Under the pieces are notes generated by a model that saw only the letters and a program-made list of their open reading frames with translations, was not told the origin of the DNA and ran no database searches. Positions 14,175-21,631 of a stretch of DNA of 51,691 bases are shown here, one piece after another (position 1 is the first letter of the stretch; each line of letters begins with the position of its first letter). Origin of the DNA: Streptomyces alboflavus (GTDB taxonomy: Bacteria > Actinomycetota > Actinomycetes > Streptomycetales > Streptomycetaceae); contig NZ_JNXT01000061.1 in the NCBI RefSeq assembly GCF_000716675.1, positions 1 through 51,691 of the forward strand, given 5' to 3'. A program made the position numbers and the translations under genes.

Positions 14175-14795
14175 TCAGACATGGCGGAACGTGATCTCCG
14201 CGAGCTCGGCGCGCGCCTCGGCGATCGTGGTGCGGCCGTTCGCGAGGTCGTAGATCAGGCCGACGGCGTGGTACTCGCCGCTGTCGGTGGCGTCGCGCAG
14301 CCGTGAGGCGATCTCGGAGATCAGGTCGAAGACGTCGCCGTCGGAGTCGCCTTCGCGCTCGACTCCCGCCTCGTTGATGGCGTCGCCGATGCCTTCGACG
14401 AGGCCAGTGCGCATGTCCTCCGGCATGTCCGGCTCGAACGCGAAGTGGATGCGGGCGAGCGGACGCCCTGCGTTGAGCGTGATCTCGTGCTCGGTGGACG
14501 GGACCAGGCCGTCGGCGCCGAGATTGATGGCCCACTCGGACGTGTCGGCCGCGCCGGTCAGCAGGTCGTCGATACTGCGCTGCGCCGCGTCGAAGTCGTC
14601 GCGAGCGAGCATGTCCCAGGTGCGGCCTCCGGCCACGGTGGTGACGGGCGCGCCGGGGTCGGTGACGGTCGACTCGATGCGCGAGCCGTCCATCTGCTCG
14701 CCGATGCCCATGAAGTCGGGGTCGTCGAGGGAGGCGCGGTGCTGGCGGGCGGCTTCGTGGCGGAGATCGTCGTCGGTGTACGGGCGGTCGGGCAT
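14175..14795 (-). CDS. hypothetical acidic protein
   Basis: 206 residues from ATG 14795, preceded by AGGAGG. Strongly acidic throughout (YTDDDLRHEA, FEPDMPEDMRTG, REGDSDGDVFDLI). It ends in a helical stretch with IAEARAELAEITF. Single-gene unit closed by a strong hairpin. Family not recognised. Confidence 0.65.
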   Translation of the reverse strand: MPDRPYTDDDLRHEAARQHRASLDDPDFMGIGEQMDGSRIESTVTDPGAPVTTVAGGRTWDMLARDDFDAAQRSIDDLLTGAADTSEWAINLGADGLVPSTEHEITLNAGRPLARIHFAFEPDMPEDMRTGLVEGIGDAINEAGVEREGDSDGDVFDLISEIASRLRDATDSGEYHAVGLIYDLANGRTTIAEARAELAEITFRHV

Positions 14796-14830
14796 GTGGT
14801 CCTCCTGGTGGTGTCGGGTCGGGTTGGTGG

Positions 14831-15427
14831 TCAGAGGCAGACGGCGCAGGCGTGGGCGAAGTCGGTGGACTCGTGGCAGCGGTCCACGCAGCGGCGGCAG
14901 TAGTCGGTCAGGCCGTGTCGGGCGTGGCCGTCGTGGCGGGTGTCGGCCGGGGCGAACGGCGTCCCGCACTTCCCGCACGCGGCGGCCTCCCGCCCCTCAC
15001 GCATGTGCGGCGGGTCGCAGTCCTGAGCGCCCGCGAGACGCGCCGTCGGGCACGGGAAGGGCACGAGGCCGTCGCCGCCCGCCGCCGCGGCGTCAGCGTC
15101 GATGCACAGCGGGCAGGGGCCCATCGGCGAGTCCTTGTGCAGGTGCCGGATCTCCTCCAGGGCGGCGTGGAGCCGGCGGACTTCGGTGAGGAGCGCGGGC
15201 ACGTCCGTCCGGGCCGCGGCCACGAACGCGGCGTCTGCGCGGTCCTGCTCCGGGCTGCTCGTGCCGCGACAGGTCTCGCCGATCCAGAGGGAGATACCGG
15301 GCTGGTACTCGGTGCCCTGGTAGATCTCCCAGGCGTCGGTGCACCAGGGGCCGGGGGTGGCGGCGTTGGCGCGGGCTTCGATCTGGTCGAGCTGCTCGGC
15401 GGTGAGCGGGTCGGGCTGGCTGGTCAT
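14831..15427 (-). CDS. phage/element conserved protein with zinc-ribbon C-terminus
   Basis: 198 residues from ATG 15427 (AAGGAG upstream). The N-terminus has EQLDQIEARANAATPGPW and a WEIYQGTEYQPG strand pair, followed by DRADAAFVAAARTDVPALL. This arrangement recurs in Streptomyces phages and elements. The C-terminal third has CGKCGTPF, CRRCVDRCH and a final CAVC, a double zinc-knuckle. Function unknown. Confidence 0.75.
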   Translation of the reverse strand: MTSQPDPLTAEQLDQIEARANAATPGPWCTDAWEIYQGTEYQPGISLWIGETCRGTSSPEQDRADAAFVAAARTDVPALLTEVRRLHAALEEIRHLHKDSPMGPCPLCIDADAAAAGGDGLVPFPCPTARLAGAQDCDPPHMREGREAAACGKCGTPFAPADTRHDGHARHGLTDYCRRCVDRCHESTDFAHACAVCL

Positions 15428-15455
15428 GGGCTGCTCCTTCGAATCGGGTTGGGGT

Positions 15456-15926
15456 TCACTCGCTGGTCTCGTCCGCGGCCCAGGCCTCGCACGCTGCGGC
15501 CGTGGAAGTCGCACACACCCACTCGCCGATGCGCTGGCGTGGCGTGGCGCCGGTGTTGATGAGTTCCGCGAGCGACCAGGCGACCTGCACCGGATTCGCG
15601 AACCCCGGCACGAGCAGCGGGACGGGGTCGGTGTTGGAGCCGTCAGGCAGCCGCTTCGCCCACAGCCACACCGGTCCCTTCTCGGCCTCACCCTCCTCGA
15701 CGCCGGGGTGCCACTCCCAGAGCAGCTGCAGACCGTCCGGCCAGCGCCCGGGGTCGACTCCGTAGGTGTCCTCTGGGGTGAAGTGGAGGCCGGCGCGCAG
15801 GTATCGGTACGTACCGCGGGTGTCGCAGTCGTCGGCCCAGGTGTCCGCGGGGTCGAGTCCGACCTCGGCGAGGGTGTCGGTGACGGCGGTGATGTAGGCG
15901 TCGTGGGGCAGGTCGGCGGTGGTCAT
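15456..15926 (-). CDS. hypothetical protein
   Basis: 156 residues from ATG 15926 (AGGAG upstream). Contains AYITAVTDTLAEVGLDPADT, a beta-rich centre with DGLQLLWEWHPG and GPVWLWAKRLPDG, and a C-terminal helix. Common style in actinophage early regions; not assignable to a function. Confidence 0.65.
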   Translation of the reverse strand: MTTADLPHDAYITAVTDTLAEVGLDPADTWADDCDTRGTYRYLRAGLHFTPEDTYGVDPGRWPDGLQLLWEWHPGVEEGEAEKGPVWLWAKRLPDGSNTDPVPLLVPGFANPVQVAWSLAELINTGATPRQRIGEWVCATSTAAACEAWAADETSE

Positions 15927-15994
15927 GTGCTGCTCCTGGTGGGGTGTTGGGGTGACGGGCGGATGGGGTGCGGGTTGTGTCCGGCGGTGCGCGG

Positions 15995-16186
15995 TCAGGC
16001 GGCTGCGGTCTGGTGGACTGGTTCGGGTGGGGCTGGTCCGAGGTGGTCGAGGGCGGTCTCCAGGTCGCGGGCGATGCGGCGCCATTCGGTGGCTTGGGGG
16101 GTGCCTTCGCGGGCGCCGGCGGCGACGTGGAGGGCTTCGATGAGGCGGTCGGTGGTGGGGATGTCGGGGAGGTCGAGGCGGATCAC
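15995..16186 (-). CDS. small hypothetical protein
   Basis: 63 residues from GTG 16186, which overlaps the nuclease stop (GTGA). Reads VIRLDLPDIPTTDRLIEALH, then TEWRRIARDLETALDHL. It may assist the nuclease encoded just upstream, judged only from coupling. Confidence 0.6.
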   Translation of the reverse strand: MIRLDLPDIPTTDRLIEALHVAAGAREGTPQATEWRRIARDLETALDHLGPAPPEPVHQTAAA

Positions 16187-16812
16187 TGGGTGGCTCCGGT
16201 GTCGTCGGTGAAAGGGCTGCCGAGGTCCGGCATCGTGAAGGCGCTGCCGAGTCCGGAGGTGGCCTCGGCAAAGCGGAGTTGCCTGTCGACGGCTCGGTAC
16301 ACGGGCTGCTTTTCGAGGCCGTTGCGGCACGCGCGGCAGCGCCACGGGCGACGCAGGGTGATCCACTGGACGCGGCGGCAGGCGGGGCACGTCACGGAGT
16401 AGGCGGACGGCCCGTACGGGGTTTCCCAGTTGGCGTATCCGCAGGTCGGCCGGTGACCGCGCGCGCCGGGGAGTGGGCCGAGGGAGGTGCGGCCGAGGAT
16501 GACGAGTTCACCGCCGGGCCAGCGGCAGGTGCATTCTCGCGCGCAGTGGCAGGCGCGGGTCTGGGCGAGTTCGGCGGTCTTCTCGGCGCGGGGGATGCCG
16601 GGGCCCTTGACCTCGATCCAGGTGCCGAGTTCGGGCAGCCAGAAGTCGGGGATGTACACGGTGCCGGAGGGCAGGGTGATGGTCTCGGGCTCGTATTGCC
16701 AGGTGGTGCCGTTGGTGCTCAGGGTGTGGGCCCAGTCGGCTTCGAGGCGGGAGCGGAAGAGGGTGCCCGCGTACTGGGTGGGGACGGCGTGGATGGTGGG
16801 TTCGTCGGTCAC
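16183..16812 (-). CDS. PD-(D/E)XK nuclease with zinc-ribbon tail
   Basis: 209 residues. Residues 18-70 carry a PD-(D/E)XK core: FRSRLEADWA (Glu24), YEPETITL, PDFWLPE (Asp56) and WIEVKG (Glu67, Lys69). Cys-rich segments follow (CHCARECTCRW, TCPACRRV, CRACRNG), which probably bind zinc and DNA. GTG 16812 overlaps the stop of the helicase-loader gene. In phages such enzymes process replication or recombination intermediates; here it sits in the replication module. Confidence 0.8.
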   Translation of the reverse strand: MTDEPTIHAVPTQYAGTLFRSRLEADWAHTLSTNGTTWQYEPETITLPSGTVYIPDFWLPELGTWIEVKGPGIPRAEKTAELAQTRACHCARECTCRWPGGELVILGRTSLGPLPGARGHRPTCGYANWETPYGPSAYSVTCPACRRVQWITLRRPWRCRACRNGLEKQPVYRAVDRQLRFAEATSGLGSAFTMPDLGSPFTDDTGATQ

Positions 16813-17543
16813 GAGACGCTCCGGAGTCCGCGCCTGCGGTCGGGGCCGTCGAAGCCGACGATGGTCGCGGTCTGCGCGAGGCGGGAAGCAAGCCGGTCGC
16901 CGAGACGGGTCACCAGGTCGGGTGTGGGTGCGCCGGTCTGGATGGGAAGGTTGGTGGTGATCAGCAGTGGAAGTGACTCGTTGTAGCGGTAGTTGACGAT
17001 GCGGGTGGTGGTCTCCTCGGTGAACTCGGAGAGCTTCTCGGTGCCGAGGTCGTCGAGGAGGAGCAGTGGGATCTGGCGCAGCCGCTTCAGCTCGTGCTCG
17101 CTGCCCTTGTCGGATCCGCCGGGGCGGAGCAGGCCGTAGAGGTCGGGGGCGGTGGTTGCGATCATCTCGAAGCGCTTCGGCCCGGCTTCCGCGATCCGGC
17201 GGAGCGCCCCGTACGCCTGGTGGGTTTTGCCGGTGCCGATGTTCCCGTGCAGGACGAGGATCCCGGCGTCACGAATGTCTGCGGCGGCGCGGTCGGCCCA
17301 TGCTCGGATGACGGGGTGCTCGGCGGTCGCCTGCCGGTAGCGGTAGGGGACGGCGTTCTGCCAGCGGGCGAGGGCGAACTCGGCGCGCTGACGACGGTGG
17401 TACTCCGGGTGGCCGGGCTCGTCCGGGGTCGGGGCGTCGTCGATGGGGCCAGCCGTCACGCGGGGTGCGTGTTCGGCGATTCCGGCCATGAGCCGGGCGA
17501 GCATCGTGGGTCGGTTCTCGGCGAGGCTTTCGGGGTCGTTCAT
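16809..17543 (-). CDS. DnaC/IstB-like AAA+ helicase loader
   Basis: 244 residues. Walker A GNIGTGKT at 100-107 and Walker B LLLLDDLG at 160-167 are intact. A later TTNLP motif (sensor I-like) and a C-terminal RLASRL arginine region match the DnaC/IstB family. The protein should load the host DnaB helicase at the element's origin. ATG 17543 has AGGAG upstream and lies 9 bases after the initiator-like gene. Initiator followed by loader recalls the lambda O-P order. Confidence 0.85.
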   Translation of the reverse strand: MNDPESLAENRPTMLARLMAGIAEHAPRVTAGPIDDAPTPDEPGHPEYHRRQRAEFALARWQNAVPYRYRQATAEHPVIRAWADRAAADIRDAGILVLHGNIGTGKTHQAYGALRRIAEAGPKRFEMIATTAPDLYGLLRPGGSDKGSEHELKRLRQIPLLLLDDLGTEKLSEFTEETTTRIVNYRYNESLPLLITTNLPIQTGAPTPDLVTRLGDRLASRLAQTATIVGFDGPDRRRGLRSVS

Positions 17544-17552
17544 GCGGGGCTC

Positions 17553-18440
17553 CTAGAAGTGGCCGAGGTCGGAGGCGCGGTCTTCGGGGGTCGGCTCGCG
17601 GTACGGCTGGTAGCCGCCGGACACGGCACGCAGTGGTGGGCGTTCGGTGTCGGGGGCGGGCATGGGCGGGAGTTCGCTCCAGCCGCGCAGGAAGTACTTG
17701 GCGGAGTCGACGGGTTCGGGGGCTCGTCCGGCGGCCTTGATGGCGTGGGCGACGAGGGCGGGGACGCCGGTCTTCTCGATGAGGGCGAGGAGGGGGAACC
17801 ACTGGTTGCCCTTGAAGGGCCAGCGGACGATGACGCCTGCGGCGGTGAGGCTGTCGATGAGGGGGCGTGCGGCTTCGGGGATGCCGTAGTCGAGCGGCGC
17901 GGGGGGCTGGCTCTCCTGCTTGCTAGCTGAGGGGGTAGTTACTGAGGGGACTGAGGGGAAGGGGTCCGGGGTTTCCGGACCCTTTCCATGTGGTTCCCGG
18001 ACCCTTTCGGGGTCGTTCCCGGACCCTTTCTCGCTCATTGGGTCCGAGGTTTCCGGACCCTTTTCCTCGGATTGGGTCCGGGGTTCCTGGACGCTTTGTC
18101 CGGGGTTCCCGGACCCTTTCTCGTCGATAGGGTCCGGAGAACCTGGACCCTTTGCGGACCTGAGGGCGGGGATTCGGTAGACCGCGCGGCGCCCGCGATG
18201 CCCCGCCGAGACACCTTCGAGGGCGCCCTTCTTCCGCAGCGCCTTGATCACTTCGTACCGGCTGGAGCGTCCGGGCAGGCGCATCCTGTGGGCGATCGCC
18301 GGGTCGTCCTCGATGCCGGGCCAGCACTCGCGGGTGGAGTCGTTGGCGTTCTCGGCGAGGACGGCCAGGGCGTATCGCTCGCGCCAGGTCAGCGTCTCGG
18401 GCGCGTGATCGAGCACCTCGACGAACAGGCGGATTCCCAC
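17553..18440 (-). CDS. replication-initiator-like winged-helix protein with iterons inside its gene
   Basis: 295 residues from GTG 18440. Residues 1-90 form a winged-helix domain (LTWRERYALAVLAENAND, RYEVIKALRKKGALEGVSAG, RRAVYRI). Residues about 95-160 are a low-complexity linker written by seven DNA repeats. Residues 185-270 form a second helical domain (PLIDSLTAAGVIVRWPF, FPLLALIEKTGVPALVAHAI) like a primosomal domain. The DnaC-like gene lies immediately downstream. Domain order and position resemble the phage O-protein type of initiator; homology to a specific family is not proved. The gene is divergent from the regulator at 18601. Confidence 0.75.
   Translation of the reverse strand: MGIRLFVEVLDHAPETLTWRERYALAVLAENANDSTRECWPGIEDDPAIAHRMRLPGRSSRYEVIKALRKKGALEGVSAGHRGRRAVYRIPALRSAKGPGSPDPIDEKGSGNPGQSVQEPRTQSEEKGPETSDPMSEKGSGNDPERVREPHGKGPETPDPFPSVPSVTTPSASKQESQPPAPLDYGIPEAARPLIDSLTAAGVIVRWPFKGNQWFPLLALIEKTGVPALVAHAIKAAGRAPEPVDSAKYFLRGWSELPPMPAPDTERPPLRAVSGGYQPYREPTPEDRASDLGHF
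17962..18154. repeat. seven iteron-like repeats, candidate replication origin
   Basis: A 15-bp unit (consensus TTCCCGGACCCTTTC) starts at 17972, 17994, 18016, 18050, 18084, 18106 and 18140. The spacing is exactly 22, 22, 34, 34, 22 and 34 bases. Four units (17972, 18050, 18084, 18140) are preceded by an inverted GGGTCCG, giving dyads such as GGGTCCG-7 bases-CGGACCC at 17962-17982 and 18040-18060. Spacings are not multiples of 3, so the units are read in all three frames (KGSGN, KGPET, ERVREP). The conservation is therefore at DNA level. Confidence 0.8.
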
Positions 18441-18477
18441 GGGCGGTCTTCTCTCGTTCGTGCTGGTCAAGGCATGG

Positions 18478-18589
18478 GTGAACTCCGCGAGTTCACGGAT
18501 CCCTGCCGCACACCCATGATGCCACATTCATGTGGCCACTGTGATGTTGCGTGGTGCGGTGGACTTTGATGAGGCCACATCGGTGTGGG
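18478..18589. promoter_or_regulatory. divergent operator region between initiator-like gene and HTH regulator
   Basis: Three dyads lie in 112 bases: GTGAACTC-CGC-GAGTTCAC at 18478-18496 (perfect), GCCACAT-TC-ATGTGGC at 18521-18536 (perfect), and an imperfect second copy GCCACAT-CG-GTGTGGG at 18574-18589. They sit between the starts at 18440 and 18601. A plausible reading is that the HTH protein controls replication genes through the GCCACAT sites. Confidence 0.6.
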
Positions 18590-18600
18590 AACATGCCGAC

Positions 18601-18825
18601 ATGCCCGCCCCCGAAGAGACCGTCGCCGCCCTGCGCAAGGCGGTACGGGCCAAGAACGCCGCCGAGAAGCGCGCCGACGATGCGCGCGCCGTGCTCGCGA
18701 TCGCCATGGCCAGGGCCATCCACGGGGGCATGAAGCAGAGCGAAGTCGTCGCGGAGACCGGGTACACGCGCGAGCACGTGCGGCGCCTCGTCCGCGAAGT
18801 CGAAGAGCAGGCATCTGCCTCCTGA
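18601..18825 (+). CDS. small HTH regulator
   Basis: 74 residues from ATG 18601, chosen because the operator dyads lie directly upstream; an in-frame GTG at 18532 falls inside them. A long Ala/Arg-rich helix (VRAKNAAEKRADDARAVLA) is followed by an HTH (MKQSEVVAETGYTREHVRRL). It is the paralog of the 76-residue protein at 552. It is divergent from the initiator-like gene, so control of replication is likely. A strong hairpin follows. Confidence 0.75.
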   Translation: MPAPEETVAALRKAVRAKNAAEKRADDARAVLAIAMARAIHGGMKQSEVVAETGYTREHVRRLVREVEEQASAS

Positions 18826-18850
18826 CACCGCCTTCTCCTCTCTCCTCCGG

Positions 18851-18875
18851 GCCCCGCACCGTGCTGGTGCGGGGC
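18851..18875. terminator. strong bidirectional hairpin
   Basis: GCCCCGCACC (18851-18860) and GGTGCGGGGC (18866-18875) form a 10-bp stem with a 5-base loop, followed by TTCGT. It lies between convergent stops (18825 plus, 18888 minus). Confidence 0.75.
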
Positions 18876-18887
18876 TTCGTGCTGCGG

Positions 18888-20090
18888 TCAGGCCTCGTCG
18901 TCCTGCACGTACGGCACGGCCGCCTCGGGCCGGACCGCCCGCCACAGATGCAGGCCCGTCGACCGCCCGTCGAGCATCAGGAACATGCAGGCGCGCACCG
19001 CGCGGTCCTCGATCTGCTGAGCAGCACGCGCGAACGCCCCCCGGTCCGGGCCAAGGTGGGCGATCGCCTCGTACGCTTCGACGACCTGCTTGCCGCGCTC
19101 ACGGGCCTGGGTTTCCAGGCGGGTGGCGACCGACCTCACCCACTGGTCGAACTCGTCGGGGACGGCGTCCAGGAGCGCGTCGAGCGGAGCAGGACCGGTA
19201 CCGAGGGCGGTGATCTCGGCGACCGCGCAGCCAAGGGCTTTGGCCACGAGCTTGGGCGGCTGGTCGGCGTACTTCTGCATGCCGAGCATCCGCCAGATGT
19301 CCCGCTCGGTGATGCCGGTGAGGACCTTGTGGAGGCGGACGTACTCGGCCAGCTTGGCCTTGGCGCGGAGCCCGTTGGCGTAGCGGATGACGTAGCCCTC
19401 GGTGGAGATGCCGCTCGTGGGGGTGCCGTCGGGGCGGGTGTTGGCCTCGGTGAGCTTCAGCAGCTCGGGCAGCGGCGGGGCGGGCCAGGAGCGGACGACC
19501 GAGCCGAGCCCCTGCCACTCGTCGGACGCGGCGTCGAGCGGGACCTCGGTGCCGTCCCTGTCGAACGCTCCGAGGAGGACGAGGTCTTCGCGCTGCCCGT
19601 AGTCGACGACGATCCGGTTGGCCGGGTACAGGATCTCGGCGAGGTACGTGGTGTCTGGCCACAGCGCGCCGGTGTCGCGGCTGTCGAGCCGCCTCTGCGC
19701 CCACTGGGCCTGCTCGCTGGTGAACGAGCCCTTCGATGCGGCGTGCCAGCGGCCGGAGTACCAGAAGACGATGCCGAGGGAGCCGTCGACCTTGTCGAAC
19801 ACCTCGAACGGTTCGTCGGGGAGCGGTGGCGCGTACGTGTAGCCCTGCTGGTGCTCGGCGACGTTGAAGAACTTCGGGAACGGCCAGGCGATGATCTCGT
19901 CGGTGATGTTGTTGGCGATGAGGCCGCGGCATTGGAGCGTGGCGGTCGTCCAGGCGCGTTCGTACTGGGCTGTGCGCGTGTAGGTGTAGATCGACAGGGG
20001 TAGCTCAGGGTGTTCCTTGCGGCTGATGTGCCCGGCGTCGAGGGCGGCATGGAGTTCGTCGGCGGGGATGAGGTCGGTGAGGTAGGGCAT
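18888..20090 (-). CDS. T4 Rnl1-type RNA ligase
   Basis: 400 residues from ATG 20090. The nucleotidyltransferase motif I KVDGS puts the AMP-accepting lysine at residue 100. Other ligase signatures follow in order: CRGLI upstream, a motif III region near WHAASKGSF, motif IV EGYVIRY and motif V KAKLAEYVRLHK. The C-terminal ~100 residues are helical, as in Rnl1. Such ligases seal RNA, classically tRNA cut by host anti-phage nucleases. No polynucleotide kinase/phosphatase partner is visible in the window. Its ATG overlaps the stop of the HTH gene before it (TGATG). Confidence 0.85.
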   Translation of the reverse strand: MPYLTDLIPADELHAALDAGHISRKEHPELPLSIYTYTRTAQYERAWTTATLQCRGLIANNITDEIIAWPFPKFFNVAEHQQGYTYAPPLPDEPFEVFDKVDGSLGIVFWYSGRWHAASKGSFTSEQAQWAQRRLDSRDTGALWPDTTYLAEILYPANRIVVDYGQREDLVLLGAFDRDGTEVPLDAASDEWQGLGSVVRSWPAPPLPELLKLTEANTRPDGTPTSGISTEGYVIRYANGLRAKAKLAEYVRLHKVLTGITERDIWRMLGMQKYADQPPKLVAKALGCAVAEITALGTGPAPLDALLDAVPDEFDQWVRSVATRLETQARERGKQVVEAYEAIAHLGPDRGAFARAAQQIEDRAVRACMFLMLDGRSTGLHLWRAVRPEAAVPYVQDDEA

Positions 20091-20296
20091 CAGGCGGCCG
20101 CCTTCCGGATGCCGCCGCCGCGGGGCCGGAGGGTGACGCCGGCCTCCAGCAGCAGCGCCCGAGTCCCGCCGTACGACCGGCCGAGCTGCCGAGCGACGGA
20201 CGCGATCGTGCAGCCCTGCGCGTACAGTCCGGCCGCGCGGCGGGCCATCTCTTCGCGGTCGGTGCCCTTCAGGTAGGGGCGCCGGGTGGTGGTCAT
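20090..20296 (-). CDS. small HTH protein
   Basis: 68 residues from ATG 20296. The core RRAAGLYAQGCTIASVARQL followed by GRSYGGTRALLLEAGV is a homeodomain-like helix-turn-helix; similar proteins are frequent in Streptomyces. The basic C-terminal tail (RPRGGGIRK) may touch the minor groove. It is translated just before the RNA ligase. Confidence 0.75.
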   Translation of the reverse strand: MTTTRRPYLKGTDREEMARRAAGLYAQGCTIASVARQLGRSYGGTRALLLEAGVTLRPRGGGIRKAAA

Positions 20297-20324
20297 GTGT
20301 GGTGCCTTTCTGGGTGGTTGGGGT

Positions 20325-20364
20325 CCGGGCCCGCCCGCCCGGGGGGACGTACGAGCGGGCCCGG
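20325..20364 (-). terminator. hairpin after the 21-gene block
   Basis: CCGGGCCCGC (20325-20334) pairs with GCGGGCCCGG (20355-20364) in the only sizeable gap between the long overlapping block and the HTH/RNA-ligase pair. It probably reduces read-through into the ligase. Confidence 0.55.
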
Positions 20365-20413
20365 GTGGCGGCCGCGGGGCGTGGAGTAGGGGCACGGCCG
20401 CCGGTCTCGGTGG

Positions 20414-20548
20414 TCAGTCGCAGTCGTCGACGTCGACGCGCGGGGCCTTCGCCTTCGGCTTGGGCTTCGGCTTGGCCAGCAGGCCAAGCACGAGGACGGT
20501 GCCGACGGCCGCGGCGGCGGCACGGCGGGCGGGGTGGCGGGTCATCAT
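20414..20548 (-). CDS. 44-residue single-span protein
   Basis: From ATG 20548: MMTRHPARRAAAAAVGTVLV forms a positive N-terminus and a hydrophobic helix, then a (Lys-Pro)-rich turn and an acidic, Cys-containing end (RVDVDDCD). The first ATG overlaps the stop of the upstream gene (ATGA). It is the last member of the 21-gene block. Confidence 0.6.
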   Translation of the reverse strand: MMTRHPARRAAAAAVGTVLVLGLLAKPKPKPKAKAPRVDVDDCD

Positions 20549-20781
20549 GGGTTTCCGATCTCGTAGGCGTCGGCCGCTTCAGCGGCCTGGTCGGCAAGTG
20601 CCTGCTCGGCGCAGACCTTGTCCGCGGGTTTGCCGCGGGAGTCGCGCAGGTGGGTCGGTGATCCGCAGTAACGGCAGGGCAGCTGCTCCCACGACCAGTG
20701 CGAGGAGTCGCGCCAGTCGAGGAGCGTCCCGGGCACGTACTCCCGCTCCGGCGGCGCGCGACGACGCTGACGGCCGGTCAC
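20545..20781 (-). CDS. small zinc-knuckle protein
   Basis: 78 residues from GTG 20781. Contains LPCRYCGSPTHLRDSRGKPA and a later single Cys, a small treble-clef-like site, followed by an Ala-rich helix. Coupled to the WhiB-like gene upstream by a GTGA overlap. Confidence 0.65.
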   Translation of the reverse strand: MTGRQRRRAPPEREYVPGTLLDWRDSSHWSWEQLPCRYCGSPTHLRDSRGKPADKVCAEQALADQAAEAADAYEIGNP

Positions 20782-21059
20782 GGCGTCGACCCCGCGGCCT
20801 TGCGGCGCATCGCCGCGAGCCGCTGACGTCTCCTCCAGCCGAGACCGCCGCGCACGCCGTGCTTCACATCGCCGGTCCGCAGCGCGTCATCGAGGCACGC
20901 CATCCGTACCGGGCACGACCGGCAGATCTGCTTGGCGTACGTGACGCCCGCTGGGGTCTCGTCGTCCATGGCGGACCACTGGCCGACACACGCGGCCTGG
21001 TGGATCCACTGGCCACGGCCGGGCAGGGTGTCGGGGGCGTAGCGGGACGGCCTGCTCAT
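20778..21059 (-). CDS. WhiB-like [4Fe-4S] regulator
   Basis: 93 residues. Four cysteines at 24, 46, 49 and 55 (C-x21-C-x2-C-x5-C) plus the GVRGGLGW turn define a Wbl protein. The Lys/Arg-rich C-terminus (RRRQRLAAMRRK) is the expected DNA-contact tail. Wbl proteins bind the primary sigma factor and redirect transcription; phage-borne members can interfere with host WhiB and cause septation defects and superinfection exclusion (known for mycobacteriophage TM4). A second Wbl is encoded directly upstream with a 4-base overlap. Confidence 0.9.
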   Translation of the reverse strand: MSRPSRYAPDTLPGRGQWIHQAACVGQWSAMDDETPAGVTYAKQICRSCPVRMACLDDALRTGDVKHGVRGGLGWRRRQRLAAMRRKAAGSTP

Positions 21060-21631
21060 ACCGCCTCCCGCGTACGAGGCCGGGCCGCGACCCGCATAGG
21101 CCCGTCACGCAGACAGTCAGCAGCCACACATGCCTCGCGGTCACACGTCCTGACCACGGACCCGACAGGCGCACGGCCATGAACGGCTCGGAACGCCAGC
21201 TGGTGGACCGTGTACGAGGTGCCCCGCACGCTGATGAGACGGCGCCGGTCGACCCACGCCACGTGCCCGTCGCCGGGCCGGGTGTGCTGCTCGTAGATGT
21301 GCCGCAGCAGGAGGAACGTGTCGCCGGTGGCGTCGGCCACAGCGCGGGCCGCGACACCGCCCGCGTCGCGGAGCAGGTTCGAGCGCTGCCGCGGGGTGTA
21401 GCCGCCGCGGATGCCCCATTCCTCAGGCTCGTCGTACGCGGCGGTCAGGCACACGGCGCGGACCGGGCACCTGTCGCACACGCGGCGGGCCTGTTCGATC
21501 TGGGCTGCGTCGCGGATGGCGTCGTTGACGTAGAAGATCTCTGGGTCGACGGCGGTGTCGGCGCAGGCGGCCTGGTCGCGCCAGTCGGCGGGGCGGTGGG
21601 CGCCGAGCCCGTAAGCGGATCGTCGGCTCAT
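21056..21631 (-). CDS. WhiB-like regulator fused to a degenerate HNH-like zinc domain
   Basis: 191 residues, about twice the usual Wbl length. The Wbl domain has Cys 23, 52, 55 and 61 and a WGIRGG turn. Residues about 125-175 look like an HNH/treble-clef unit: VHQLAFRAVHGRAPVGSVVR then Cys 163, 168 and 173 in a TCDREACVAADC context. The position that is His in active HNH_3 enzymes (R-H-x-C) is Thr here, so a zinc-stabilised DNA-binding role is more likely than cleavage. ATG 21631 overlaps the neighbouring stop. The pair of Wbl genes sits in the early recombination block. Confidence 0.8.
   Translation of the reverse strand: MSRRSAYGLGAHRPADWRDQAACADTAVDPEIFYVNDAIRDAAQIEQARRVCDRCPVRAVCLTAAYDEPEEWGIRGGYTPRQRSNLLRDAGGVAARAVADATGDTFLLLRHIYEQHTRPGDGHVAWVDRRRLISVRGTSYTVHQLAFRAVHGRAPVGSVVRTCDREACVAADCLRDGPMRVAARPRTREAV

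Noticed and set aside
15425..15460. TTCGAATC considered as a tRNA T-loop, possibly marking an attachment site
   Set aside because: No cloverleaf can be built around it, and it is explained by the AAGGAG ribosome site of the gene starting at 15427.
17962..18154. Repeats considered as a CRISPR array
   Set aside because: Units are 15 bp with 7- or 19-base spacers, lie inside a coding gene, and no cas gene is nearby. Iterons fit better.
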